From Nemertoderma westbladi (Eukaryota; Xenacoelomorpha; Nemertodermatida; Nemertodermatidae), in contig JAUCBJ010000634.1 in assembly GCA_032718475.1 (NCBI GenBank), positions 1-53,844 on the forward strand: DNA of 53,844 bases. Reading direction: 5' to 3'. The notes under the pieces were generated by a model. The model was given only the letters and a program-made list of their open reading frames with translations. It was not told the origin of the DNA and did no database searches. Below, in pieces: positions 1 through 11,423 of this stretch. Position numbers and translations under genes: made by a program. Position 1 is the first letter of the stretch. Every line of letters begins with the position of its first letter.

Positions 1-975
1 GCCTAAGGAGGTGAGGTCTCTATAGGGGTGTCTACAACAGGCGGCGGCGGACTCGTGAGGGTCTGGGGACACGTTAAATTCATCTAAGTGCAAGGGAGAT
101 ACTGAAGGCCCTCGTGTCTAGCGAACCATGAATTAACATGGTGCCGTGGTACCGTCTAGTCGGCCTGTTGCCGTACTGCCAGTCCTGTACACAGTAGGGG
201 TGGTGGCATGGTGTGATTTGTGGTGTTATGTGGTGTGAACTGTGTTTTGTATGTGTGGCCACTGCGAGTGAGTATGGGAACCCTTGCCGGTTGGACCCGA
301 CGCCGCTGGTATTAGTAGGACCATATCTTTACTGCGCCCCAGCATCCTTTGTGCACACAAAGTTATTTTACCCTGTCGGTAAAATAAAGTACTCTCGACT
401 CTTTATTAGTCGATACAATTTTGTCCCCTCTGATTTTGTCACCGATTTTGTCTTTCCCGATTTTGTCTTTCCTGATTATGTCCTGTGTGTGCATGGTATG
501 TGTCCGATTTTGTGTTTACCTTTTGTGTACTTGATTATCGAACATCTGTTGAGTACACGTGTACAGTGACTGGTAAGTGGTGACTTGTTCAGTAGCTTTT
601 TAGCTACAGACAGTATTGCGTTTTCAAATACTGCCGGCGAGGCGGGTGAAAACGGTCAATATTCCATGTTGGGTAGCGCAAGCCCACTTGGGACAAGACC
701 GTCGGTTTGGCTCAAGGGCGACCTTGATGCTCGATCGCTATCGACTGGTCCACCCGCCGGTTGACTCTCTGAGTTGGCTCAATGTACAGTCAGGCCACAG
801 TAAGTCAAAGGTAGGCGATTTAATGTAAGCCTGGTCGGCTACACAACGAGCTGTGCCGGTGTGATCGGGGGATTGAAAAGTGAACCCGGGAAGCATCGGG
901 CTACCCTCCGGCCCAGTCTGATAAAAACGGAGTCGGACTGGCCCCAGGGGTGGTGGGACAGCGTCCGCCTCATGG
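1..975. other. No gene recognised; GC-richer leader before the BEL/Pao fragment
   Basis: I see no supported coding region. There is a perfect 8-bp-stem hairpin (ATTTTACC/GGTAAAAT) around 363-383 that overlaps an AATAAA signal, and a degenerate run of GATTTTGTC-like repeats at about 430-515. These could be parts of a retroelement LTR or untranslated region, since an integrase frame starts directly downstream, but no protease or reverse-transcriptase sequence is visible. The short open frames here have no recognisable motifs. Confidence 0.4.
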
Positions 976-2235
976 GTGCGCCTCGAAGTTATCAGAGAGG
1001 AGCCCAGAAGGACGCAAGTGGTTCACAGTAAATTGTATCATGCTGGTAGAGAACGAGTTCTTAGCGAGATTCGAACCCGCTATTATTTTCATAAACCACG
1101 TAGAGCTCTGAATCAAGTTCTTAGGAACTGCATACCTTGTAGGAAAGTATTCAGTAGGCCTTTAACACAGCGAGAGGCAGAATTACCTAGGGAACGAGTA
1201 AGCTTTTATGAACCACCCTTTACTAATACTGGTGTGGATTTATTTGGCCCTATTGAAGTATATCGTGCTAGAACTATAATCAAGAGATGGTGTGTAATCT
1301 TTGTCTGCATGACTTGTAGAGCTATCCATCTCGATATGGTGAACGATCTATCTACTAACAGCTTCGTCTTATGTCTACGACGACAGATCGCTCGTTTCGG
1401 CACTAGCAATACGATGAGATCCGATAAGGGAACGAACTTCATTGGTGCCAACAACGAAATTCAGGCTTACGTAAAGGACTGGAATCAAAGACAGGTGGAT
1501 GACCAGCTACGGATAACGGCGTCTAGCTGGACCTTTAACGCCGCCGACGCCCCTTGGTGGGGAGGAAGTTGGGAGAGATTAATTCGAAGTGTCAAGACCG
1601 CATTTCACTTTATAGTGCCGTGCCGCGCATATCTCACCGACGAACTTCTACGGACGTTAATGGAAGAAATCGCTGCCTATCTTAACGAGAGACCGCTTAT
1701 GCCAGTCTCATCGAGTATCGACTCCCTGGAAGCGCTAACACCCGCGCACTTCCTACTTAAGAAACCTGTAGCCATGCTCCCACAATCCGAGATTGCCGAT
1801 GGAGATGAATACTGTCGTCGAACTTGGCAGCTTATGCAGTTGCTATCCCGTCGTTTCGCTGACCATTTTGAGAAACATTATCTGCCCACGCTACAACTTC
1901 GAACTAAGTGGTTTGCGCAGCAGGAAAATGTCAGCGCCGGAGACATGGTCCTTATTGTAGATCCGGACCTCCCACGTAGACGGTGGCAGATCGGTCGTAT
2001 CATCGAGACGCACATCTCGGAGGATGGTCTAGTGCGCTCAGTAGAACTCGTCGTAATGCGGCGTAACTTCAAGAAACCCGGGATAATCTTTGAGACGCAA
2101 CAACTCAATCGCCCAGTTGGTCGTTTATGTTTGCTGGAAAGAGACAGGGAACTCTCCGGAAACTATGGAAGACAAGACACTCTTCCCACGACCACCTCCC
2201 TAATACCTCAAACATCTAGGGGCTCTTCAACGTAG
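976..2235 (+). pseudogene. BEL/Pao-type retrotransposon polyprotein, C-terminal integrase fragment
   Basis: This open frame of about 419 codons is the C-terminal end of a BEL/Pao LTR-retrotransposon Pol protein, which inserts the element cDNA into the genome. In order it shows an integrase zinc-binding segment (His/His near residues 17-22, Cys pair in NCIPC near 51-54), then a retroviral-type integrase core with the first catalytic Asp in GVDLFGP, the second in RSDKGTNF and the Glu in SWERLIRSVK. After that comes a DUF5641-like tail (WFAQQENVSAGDMVLIVDP...RRRWQIGRI). The frame opens with GTG, not ATG, and has no protease, reverse transcriptase or RNase H upstream, so it is a 5'-truncated remnant. 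The integrase part itself has no stop. Family assignment rests on motif order; I am confident of BEL/Pao, less so of the lineage. Confidence 0.88.
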
Positions 2236-2240
2236 TACGT

Positions 2241-2600
2241 CTGGAGTGGGTGTATGACTATATTATTTTATCTATTTTATTACATTTTATATGCGAACTT
2301 TATTATGTACTTTATTATAATCGTTTTTATCTAATTTTATTTAGTAAAATGCTATTTTAGAATGTTTAGTAGATTAGTGCAATATATTAGTGTTTATTAC
2401 GTACATAATTACTTATAATATATATTTAGTGCGACGGCAAGAAGTAATTATTTTCTCTTTCCTTACTGTCCGTATTATATTATAAATGCGAGACTATAGT
2501 AAGATGACATGTCAGTACTTCTTAAAGTACAATAAAGCCACTACTATATTTAAGTATTATTGGTAGGCAGAGTATTAGGAATGCAAAGTTCAGATCCTCG
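2241..2600 (+). repeat. Possible polypurine tract and 3' LTR start of the BEL/Pao remnant
   Basis: Fifteen bases after the integrase stop codon is a purine-rich run (GGAGTGGG, 2243-2250) followed directly by TGTATGACTATATT at 2251, the usual arrangement of a polypurine tract next to an LTR beginning with TG. An AATAAA signal at about 2531 fits an R region. No second copy of this sequence was found in the window, so the LTR cannot be proved and its right end is not defined. Confidence 0.35.
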
Positions 2601-3856
2601 TGTCTCGGCTAAACCAAGCTCTGGGTAGACCTTGGAAACGACTTGCCTCTTCACACTGACATTGCTTCGTGCGATATTGCTCTTCTACCTTATAACAAAT
2701 AATACATATAGTAGCGTGATGTCCCTCTAACAGTAGCGTAAATCGCAAATAAATCTGTTAAACTTTTTGACCATCTGTAATTCTAGTCGATTAAGATATC
2801 GTGGCACCCACCGATATACTTGAAAGACAAATTCTAGAATCAGTGGTTAACGTCCCCAGACAAGTTCTGGAATAAATCGGTGCCCATCCTAAATATTAAT
2901 TTAATATTTATTAAAATCTGTAAAATTCAGATCCGTTAACAATTCTAGTCGATTAAGATATCGTAGCACTTACCGATACTCTTAAAAGACAAATTTCATA
3001 GAATTAAGGATCCTATGTCCCCAGACCTGCTCTGGAATCAAATTGTGTCAATTTTAACATCAAATAATAAAATTCACGGGAATAAATTTAAATTCATATT
3101 CGAATGAATTTCATAAATTGTCATTTTGTGCAATTTACAACATTCCCAAAATTCCAGTAATTAATAGATCATGGGAGCGGAGATTCATATTGAGTGTACT
3201 AGAGTGCGAGAATCTCCAATATATAGTCAATAGCCGATAAAATTTATAAAATCAGGCATAAAGAGAAGATTGACAATTAAAGAATTACTATTAAATAACA
3301 TCCCAGATCTGTATACATGAGAATTGCCCTAATTCTACCGCTAGTTTTCCATAATGTCACCATGGCAACACCCACGCTAGAATTAGAAGCAAGTTAAAGG
3401 AACAATAAAAAGCTTGCCCCATTGCGTAGCATAAGAGTATACATAGCGCACTATTAGTATCCAAGGATACATAGTAATAACGTGACATTCTGGAAGACAC
3501 TGACTAACGGACAAATGGCATGCATGTGTGCAGTAAGTAATGATTGTATGGAATTTGTGCGTTTATAGGTGAATGTTACTACTAAAGTGTGTTTACAGTA
3601 GCTAATCGCAATTGTAAAGTAGCCCTAACTCTATCGAGATAACCTCAAGTGGATTCAAGCCTTTGGGACGGACAGTGGTGGGACTTGTGCCGGTTATCGT
3701 TGTCGTGCTGTTGCTACATGTTGGCGTAAACACTGCGACAGCGGTACATCGGCGCTGAGAAACCCACTGTCCGGGGGCAAAAGCCTAGTAGGCAGCGACG
3801 CCCGCTTGCCTAAAAATATTAACTCATATTGATATTAATAAACTCAGATAGCAGAT
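2601..3856. other. AT-rich DNA between the two retroelement ORFs; no gene
   Basis: No coding sequence is supported. Apart from the diverged direct repeat annotated separately, I see AT-rich DNA up to about 3600, then a GC-richer stretch (3650-3810) that ends just before the ATG at 3857. If the downstream gene is a Gag, this GC-rich part would be its leader; that is inference. Confidence 0.4.
2778..3040 (+). repeat. Diverged direct repeat, period 162 bp
   Basis: Two copies share TTCTAGTCGATTAAGATATC, starting at 2781 and 2943, and continue in parallel through GGCACCC/AGCACTT, CCGATA, AAAGACAAATT, GTCCCCAGAC and TCTGGAAT. The copies are about 100 bp long and 162 bp apart. Tandem blocks of this kind are common in LTR U3 regions, but the element is not identified. 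Confidence 0.75.
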
Positions 3857-5306
3857 ATGACGGAATTGATAGAAGATGACCTTGGTATCAGGGAGCGATA
3901 TACTCTACCTTTACAAGCGTTTGTGGATAGCTTGATACGCGGTGAAGCCGATCCGACTATTACGGAGGACGATGGTCGTTATATCGAACCGCCGATGTCC
4001 CAGGAACAACTTACGCGTGAATTGGACTATAGAAAATTCACCGCTCGCTATACGAATCGTAATGGTACGTATATGGACTTCTTAACTACCGGCCATCCTA
4101 CCGATTTACATGACACTGATGATGTAGACACCGAAAGGGAAATAGTTTTATTTAAATATCATGCCCAGCGGAGTCGTAACGATAAACCGAGAATAGATCA
4201 CGAAAATTATATTCGTAACAGACTGGGAAGACGAACCAATATGCCTAGAATCTGAGGAGATTCAGCCTATCGCGCCCGGAACAACGACAACGATTACCTC
4301 CTAGAATGGTATCAAGGTCCGCAGTGTCTCACTGCGTACGATTATCGCCATGCCAACTATGTTTCTCGGCAACGTTGTCGGTTATGCGCATCGAGAGACC
4401 ATGTTACGCCCATGGACACAAACGTCCGCTGTTCCTATTTCCACGAACAACCGACGATGGAAATTTATTGCGCGTATTACAGACTCAATAACTTGCACAT
4501 TTTTGCGGTTTGCCCTCAATTTATGGCTCAATGTCACCATTGTCAACTAAAGGGACGCGCCAGTTTCGATTGCCCTTTTTAACCATGATTTAGAGAGCGT
4601 AGATGAAATGATTGTACTACGTTATATCAGAGTTTGGGAAGCGAACGCTGATTTACATTGTGATTCACGCCATCGCTATTATCCTGGACGCGCTTACGAA
4701 GGAGTTTATGCGTTCCATCCTTATTTGTTTGCCTCCGTCGAGCAGAAATCGCGCCTATCAAGTTATGAACTATTGAAACGCGTTGGAGAATGTATTTCAA
4801 CCAAATATGTACGCAAATTTCTCAGGAGCATTAACCCGAGTGAAATCAATTCGTACAACTTAATAAACTTTATCCGTCAAGATCCGGCCTATGGAGACTT
4901 ATTTGTCAACTCACACCCCGAGTTACAGGAAGTATATCGACGGCCTTACGAGTACAGAGCCCGCGAACGCGAGTTGGAAAGAACCATTAAACCAAGGAAG
5001 TTTCTAACTGCCTATGGTCCACCCACGGCCCTCGTTCAGACCGCTCGTAAAGGACCCGTAAGAGCGGCTGTCTTGAAACGAGCTCTCAAAGCCGTTAGAC
5101 CCCTCTCCCCGGACGTTGATGTCAATCAACCCGGTACTTCGACCGGCGGATATACCGATCGCAATCCCATACCTTCTGATGCAATCATATTGCACCCTTC
5201 ACCCAGGAGTTATAGCCCTCCTCGTAAAGTGGCTCGCCCCAAAGAGAAAAGGACTCTTACTAGCTTTAAAAAACTGCGTAAACGCCGTCCGCGCAAGAAA
5301 GACTAA
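3857..5306 (+). pseudogene. Gag-like gene, Cys-rich centre and basic tail, broken by one stop and one frameshift
   Basis: I do not recognise the family. The frame starts at ATG 3857 (GC-balanced leader) and runs 132 codons, acidic at first, to a TGA at 4253-4255. The same frame then stays open to TAA 4580-4582, giving a stretch with about ten cysteines, including CRLC and CHHC pairs that look metal-binding. In a T-run at 4576-4580 the coding signal moves to the +1 frame, which is open to TAA 5304-5306. This last part ends in a Lys/Arg-rich tail (RPKEKRTLTSFKKLRKRRPRKKD begins near 5230) that suggests nucleic-acid binding or nuclear import. The layout suggests one former protein of about 480 residues, structural (Gag-like) in a retroelement. 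The TGA could come from a CpG transition and the frameshift from one extra T; programmed recoding is the alternative. The classical CCHC knuckle is absent. Confidence 0.5.
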
Positions 5307-7749
5307 CTGTTTAGAGTATTTTTATATTTTAGAAACTGTGATTTTGTATATTTTATAGACTTAAATCCCATTTTCTGGGAGCGGTGTAAAAGCTTTTGTG
5401 GGATAACTGATACGTTTGCCTTTGCTGGCCAGTTCCCCCCCAGTCGCTAGAATACTCTCAAAGGGATTTATAACTAAAATAGTGCAAGCTACCAGCTTAT
5501 TGGCTGATGTGCTGTACGGAGATATCTGGGCTCAGTTTAATCGGCCAACCAGCGTAGGGAGGTTGCCTAAGCCTTGCTGTCCGTGTCGGCCAATAGAATT
5601 TGCGTAGGCGTTGATTTCGACCTATCCCAGCGCTACTGAACTGAATTTCCTATCTCTATGCTCATCCTCTGTGTTGAACGGAGCTTCGGGGAATAAGGGT
5701 ATTTTGGTATACTCGTATAGTGGTAGTAGTCATATGATTTTATATGATTCTGTTGTTGTGTTCCCATTTTTCGCCATAACACCGGCTTTTTGGGAAGAAC
5801 TCTAGTAAAACTGCTTGAATTATCGAAAGTATAAACTGTTACCTACTCACTAACTAATTAATCAATCTTAACTCACTATTAATCATATTGTTTGTACTGT
5901 TATTTACCGTCAGTTATTAATTGTACCTATTTGTTGATGGAAATATTGCTCTTTGGATAATACGGATAAATCACCCAAATTTCCCAATTTTCTTGATACA
6001 CTACAGGTTAGAGAGGCGGGCTATATATAACAATTGCGATTTATATTAATGTGGTGTGTATTGAATCTAATGTTATTTAGTAGACCCTACATGAGTCAAT
6101 TACTGCTCTCTTTATGTGTGATCAAATATACTGACGGTCGGCAGAATAGTGTGTATGATTGTGATTGGTAACAAAGTATTTCCTAAAGAATACGCTTTAT
6201 ACTTTAATCATAAGCAGTATCGTTGCGTTTAGTATAAGTCCTAGTTCTGTTTAAATAGATAGAGCGCCACGTCCTAAAGGAACTGTTAATATTTCCCGAA
6301 AGCCAATAATATCTGTCAGAGATTAATTATTAACGATCTATCGAATAATACAGTAAGTTTACACTGCAACCTTACACTGCAATAATAAAATTTAAGCAGC
6401 CGAATTCAGCCTCCCGGGTGTAGATCCATCGGGTGAATGATCGCGCATGGGCTGACTTCGGGTAATGTTTTGTGTATTAGCATAAAATATTGTCGTCTGC
6501 TAAAGTTGTTTTAATTAACTGAAAGACATATAAATTTTGGCAGGTTAAACTGCTAAAGGTCTTCAAAAGCGCGAACAGGCTGAAAGGAGCAGGTTACAGC
6601 TTACAGAGACGTGTTGGGGGAACCAAAACAATAAACGAAAGTTAATACATGTTACAATCAGACAATACAAGATTGCAGGTCACTTAATTGTGTCTTGGGT
6701 CTTTGTTTTGTAGCCTACTCACCAACACCAAACTGTTTCTTCCTGTAAATAAACGAAGCATTTCATCGGTTATCTCCTGAAATCAAAACACAACTGAAAT
6801 AAATGTATGTTACATTCGAGCTTAGTAATTTGTAGATCGAATGTAACATAGTTATAGGATCCAATGTAACTGTACCGGTAACATAATTTAGGTTACGTTC
6901 GATTCGTAAAAACCATGTTACATTCGATCCTGATTACGTTCGGTCTGTCACCCCATAAGCAGCTAAGTCATAAGTAGGCTAATCTGGTAATCTTAGCCTA
7001 ATACCTAACACAGTAACAGCCTAACTGCAGAACTGCCTAATACAGTAATAGGCCTACCGGTGACCGGCTACCGCTAATGCTAAACAACTTCAGAATAAAA
7101 ATAAGTGCCGGTCTGCCACCGGTACCGGTAGCGCGTTCGTAGGACAGTCAGACAGTAGGACCTACTGAGTGAAAATTGATCGCGTAATATAAAGTAAAAA
7201 ATTAAGAGACGGGCTGGCTCTCCTCCACTTTCTTACCCAATGGATATGTTGTTGTAATAATCTAATATTGGGGCGGCTTTCTCTCGTTTTTCCGTTATTA
7301 TTATAAGAAATGTAAAAGAAATTATAATATATTATAATAGAGTAATGTGTATGTTATGCATGTCACAAATATTTCATCAGCATGGTGGAGGATTGATTTA
7401 AATTAATTTATTAAGCTTTACAAAACTTTGCAACATTGCTGTTAACTGTGTTGAGGAAAGCGGAACAATGTAACTATTCTTTGTTATATCCCAATGTAAA
7501 CAGTATAAACTTAGATGCCTAATCAGCTGGAGGTGATGCTTCATAAGATTAATTATACACATAGATATGGCCCTGCCTAGGGGAATGGAATGTATTGCAT
7601 TGAAAATCGGCACCATAACAAATCACTATTGCAAAGCATAGAACAAACAGTGACAGGCGGGCCCGTCTGCAACGCATGTCATCAATGGGCCAAGCCTGAT
7701 TGCCGGCGTTAAAGGTGTAAACTAATAATGATAACAATACAAAAGCTGA
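5307..7749. other. Intergenic AT-rich DNA; no gene
   Basis: About 2.4 kb between the Gag-like pseudogene and the 3' end of the TMEM117-like gene. Open frames of about 60-70 codons here have no motifs and many use non-ATG starts. The only structure seen is the cluster of GTTACATTCG motifs annotated separately. The 3' UTR of the TMEM117-like gene should lie at the right edge (minus strand, below 7750). Confidence 0.5.
6805..6950. repeat. Cluster of GTTACATTCGA motifs in both orientations
   Basis: At least six copies of GTTACRTTCGA or its complement TCGAATGTAAC occur within about 140 bp: near 6812, 6838, 6864 (as CCAATGTAAC), 6892, 6916 and 6938. Orientation alternates, so neighbouring copies can form stems. 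This may be a decayed palindromic MITE or a binding-site cluster; no protein can be named. Confidence 0.55.
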
Positions 7750-8683
7750 TCAATCAATCGGTGTCAGCTCAGTGCCAGGTTTAGCAACCCCAGGTTTGGT
7801 GTCTTTATCATTAGAATGTTCTTCCACACTCCCCCTTAGCTTTGTCCCATTTTCACCTCGCTTACCACCCACACCTTTCATCATCTTAAACGTGTTCCCA
7901 AACCTTTTCATCCTTTCCTTTCGAACTTTCCTCATCCTAGCGATTTGGGGGTCGTTTACACCAAATCTTCCATAAAACCAGACGAGGCATCCAAACGTCC
8001 CAAACCCAATAATAACCGGAAGAACCGCAGTGAGTTTAACTGGCCAACTGAAATCAGCGAAATGAGCGTTAACAAAGGAATCCTCTTGGATATAAGGAAA
8101 CCCAGTAAACGGGTTAATCGTAGAACTTCGATAGTCGTAAGTAAGTTGAGTCTCATTAAACTCGGAGAGTTGCGTTGAGTTAGTTACAGTATAGACCCTC
8201 CCAGATGGTCCTACATACTGCCCGAAAGTAAAGGGATCGTAAAAGATCTGATTTTTCCACATGTTCATATCTAAGATCATTACGATAAAGATGACACCGT
8301 AATTGAACCATTTCCCTGTTATATGAACAGACAAATCCACATTTTTACAACAGGCAGGAATGGGTATATAGATAGAGCTTGTGTTGACTCCAGGAAGTTT
8401 TATATCTAAACTTCCCATAAAGTGTGGAAACTCCCAATCTTGCATTACGATTAGAAGATCCATTACTAAAATGAAACCGGCGAGGAAAGCCCTGCTTAAC
8501 TCATTGGTGTAAACGTAACCCATATTGAAAGTATCCCAGGAAATAATGTCTGTAGTTATAACGCATATAACAATGATAGAGGCTGTTATGGCGACGAACC
8601 AGAAGAGAATGATCCGAGTCCATCCCTTCCAGTAACGACGTGGCAATCGCGCCCAACTCGGGTAATTCTCCTTGTCCTGCAAC
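7750..8683 (-). CDS. TMEM117: TMEM117-like membrane protein, coding exon 2 (C-terminal half)
   Basis: This last coding exon holds about 310 residues and a stop at 7750-7752. The acceptor is TTTATTTCAG just above 8683 on the minus strand. The opening LQDKENYPSW continues the exon 1 sequence in frame, matching the TMEM117 family, whose vertebrate members have a DMMLQDK junction. Four hydrophobic spans are visible: WTRIILFWFVAITASIIVICV, AFLAGFILVMDLLIVMQDW, a span around GVIFIVMILDMNMW, and one around LTAVLPVIIGFGTFGCLVWF. The family signatures QDWEFPHFMG, HITGKWFNYG and MILDMNMWKNQIFY are present. The tail is hydrophilic and basic (KVRKERMKRFG), then Gly/Lys-rich. TMEM117 proteins are multi-pass plasma-membrane proteins linked to stress signalling in mammals; their molecular activity is not well defined. 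No frame damage is seen. Confidence 0.92.
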
Positions 8684-9340
8684 CTGAAATAAAAAATATA
8701 TTTATATCATGGACATGCTGTAGCACAATCAAAATATTTGAATAGGCATGGTCAATCATGCATAATGACAGCAAGACCGATAAGTACTGGACCTAGTAGC
8801 GGCCATAGACCTATTATAATAATATAAACTTTGTTCTTGATGATTAGAACGTGCTCCTCAATTGTAATGAAGATGACGCTACGTTTTTTTGGAGCTTAGG
8901 GACCTACTATGCTACCAAGTACCCCAAAATACCCCAGAATACAACGAAATAAATGAGAGATGGGCAGATTTTGTGGTGTTTTTAGATAGGCCTACAGTAA
9001 TTCGTCATTTTACAAGTACTGGAATTTCAGTATTTTAGCCAATAAAGACGGTTTTTGGAGTATTTTTAAACTATTTGGGAGTTTGTTTGGGGTATTTTGT
9101 GGGGTGTTTTGTGGTAATTCAGAGGACCATGAGTTTCTGCCTAAGAAATCCAAGGTTACAGTGATAACGCTGGTGATACTTTTTTGAAATAAAACAATAT
9201 AATATTCGTTATAAAAACGTAGAGAAAAACAGGTATTCTGCCCTTGTGTGATGAGTTTTCCAGTCATGACATTTTATCTATAGCCGATCGTCTACAGATA
9301 CTACTTACGCTTTCATCTGTTGGTTCCAGAAACAAACTTA

Positions 9341-10226
9341 CGCATGTTCTAAGCATTCCTTAGATCATCATAATGATGATGGGGTGATGGTAACTCCACC
9401 TACTGGCTACAGAAGTCGAGGAAATCCTGCCAAGTGCCTAACTGATCTAGACTTTGCTGATGACTTAGGAGTACTCTCAGAATCACAAGAGGGAGCCCAA
9501 TGGCTCCTCAGCTCATTAGAACAGGCTGCTTCTAGTGTTGGTCTTTTTATTAAATCCAAAAGACCAAAAATTTGACAGTTAACTTTGAAAGTCTTCAGCA
9601 AGTCCCTGACTGGATGACCATAAGCTCAAACGATGGTATGATTGAGCATGTGGACGACTTATGTTACATGTGATCATGGATCCGGAAGTCAGGTAAGGAC
9701 CTTCGAATACGTAAGTGAAAGGCATGGGCAGCCTTGAATAGGCTTTCCAGGATTTGGAAGTCACAGAGAAGTAATCAGAAACTTAAGGTCTGATTATTTA
9801 GAGCAGCAGTAGTTCCAGTACTCCTCTATGGGAGTCCATGCTGGGTTCTTACTGCTGAGGACACCAAATCTCTGGATGGCACATTCACAATAATGCTACA
9901 CCGGCTTCATTGTGTCAAGTACTACACACATCTCAAACCAGACACTATATAACATGGATGTGTCTCATTGGTTCGCTCAAGCTTGACACTAGAACAAAGT
10001 CGCCTCCTCTTTGCAGGACATTGCTTTCGATATGAGGACCAGCCAGTGCATAATCTTGTACTTTGGCAGCCTCATGGAGTGAATAAGCATGGTGGACAGC
10101 CCATGACTTTCTTGTGACGCATCTTAAAGGACACTGGCCTTGAAGATGCGGATGATCTAGCAAATATCATGGGTAATAGGGAGTTGTTGCAGTGCAATTT
10201 GTCGACAAGCCGGCACAGCATTCTTA
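9341..10226 (+). pseudogene. LINE fragment, 3' part of reverse transcriptase ORF, decayed
   Basis: This stretch matches the complement of the intact LINE ORF at 23606-26503, from just before the Asn/Asp-rich stretch that precedes FADD to the ORF end. It starts near GCATGTTCTAAGC and ends in GTCGACAAGCCGGCACAGCA, CATTCTTAAAA. It keeps FADDLGVLSES but carries frameshifts and stops (for example after KRPKI, a TGATCA in place of the CTTGGATCA region, and AAGTGA for AAGGGA), so it codes for nothing now. The 3' microsatellite tail is missing. It lies antisense in the TMEM117 intron. Confidence 0.85.
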
Positions 10227-11238
10227 AAATTAGGGCTGCCCTTAAATATCTTGTTCCAGTGATTTCAGCAGTGTCAGATTCTCTCCCTGTATAAAAGTAT
10301 ACTGTGGCTCAAAATAAATTGGTCTTTGGGAACCTGGGGAGGTCTGATTTGTCCATTTTTGATAGAGCTACCCATACCTTTAATGCTGCGGCAATAATGC
10401 AATATATTACGAAATATATGTTACGAAATATTCTGCAACAGTTTAATTATAATACAATATATCAAGATTTTTACAAATTTTTTATGATTTCAAAATATAC
10501 TTGCAAGAAAAAAAAAGAAAAAACCTATAGTTATCATTGCAATTTAACTGTTATTTAATAATTATTCTTCTACAGTACTATTATATAGCTGTTTGTTAGT
10601 TCTGATAGAAAGCTGGACATACAAGGATTCAAAATAGTAATAAAATAACTTGAATTTGGTTGGGAATGTTTGGGATTTATCCCTGAGAACAATTCGGCAC
10701 CCAAAAACTAATATAGCACCTTTATCAGCTGAAAGTCAAAAAATGACAAGCAATTAACATTCCTGTCAGAATGCCTTGCAACTTGAACTAAATTAGTAGC
10801 ACATGACTGCGCAATCTACCAATTTAATACAGTAGATCCATTGTATTCATTATTATATTATTGGTTGACACATACAACCTATTAAGTCACCCCCAATATT
10901 GTATTGTGTGTAGATACCTACAGTGGTAACATATTGTGTTACTACAATCAGGAGAGAGAGAATCACCTGATTAACTAACAGCAAACAAACCCATCCAATC
11001 TGCTGTCCTTTAACTAAACTTATTGCCAGCAGAACCAATTGCAGACCACCTACCCTGACCAATCAGGATAGGTCAATGTCTCTCTCTCCTCCGAAAGTAG
11101 ATTATACTCAGTGTTCACCGTGAATTATCATCAGCGTTATGAATATCTTCTATTGAGATATTAGGCCCATAGTTTTACTGTTACGGTATCTACTGTAGCT
11201 GGTTGTTGGAGTGCTACTAAGGGTGGATACTGAGCACA

Positions 11239-11256
11239 GGGGGGGGGGGGGGGGGG
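11239..11256 (+). repeat. Poly-G tract, 18 G
   Basis: An uninterrupted run of 18 G lies inside the TMEM117 intron, with a second broken G-run at about 11387-11404. On the transcribed strand of this minus-strand gene it reads as poly-C in the pre-mRNA. Such runs can form G-quadruplexes and are prone to sequencing length error. Confidence 0.9.
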
Positions 11257-11423
11257 TAATACAGTGTGCTTGCCATAAAAATAAAAATTCTGGCTCACCC
11301 AGTAGAGATAAATGGTCGGAAAGTGAAACTCTCTCCCTCTCTTAATTTCATGCAATCTCATCAGGATTTGTAGAAAAATTAGGAGTGGGGGGGGGGAGGG
11401 GGGTGGTTTACATCAAAACTAAC

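Larger units (their letters stand above)
8684..11423 (-). other. Intron of the TMEM117-like gene
   Basis: The donor GTTAGT (minus strand, 11423 downward) and acceptor TTTATTTCAG (ending at 8684) define a 2740-bp intron. It splits an ATG codon: exon 1 supplies AT and exon 2 supplies G, restoring the conserved DMMLQDK junction. It contains an antisense LINE fragment (9341-10226), poly-G runs near the exon 1 end, and otherwise AT-rich DNA with no supported gene. Confidence 0.88.

Noticed and set aside
1-2600. Matching 5' and 3' LTRs around the BEL/Pao integrase
   Set aside because: I compared the TGTATGACTATATT region with the first 975 bases and found no shared stretch.
5416-5805. Two 63-64 codon plus-strand frames
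   Set aside because: No recognisable motif, non-ATG or weak starts, and no continuation; treated as chance frames.
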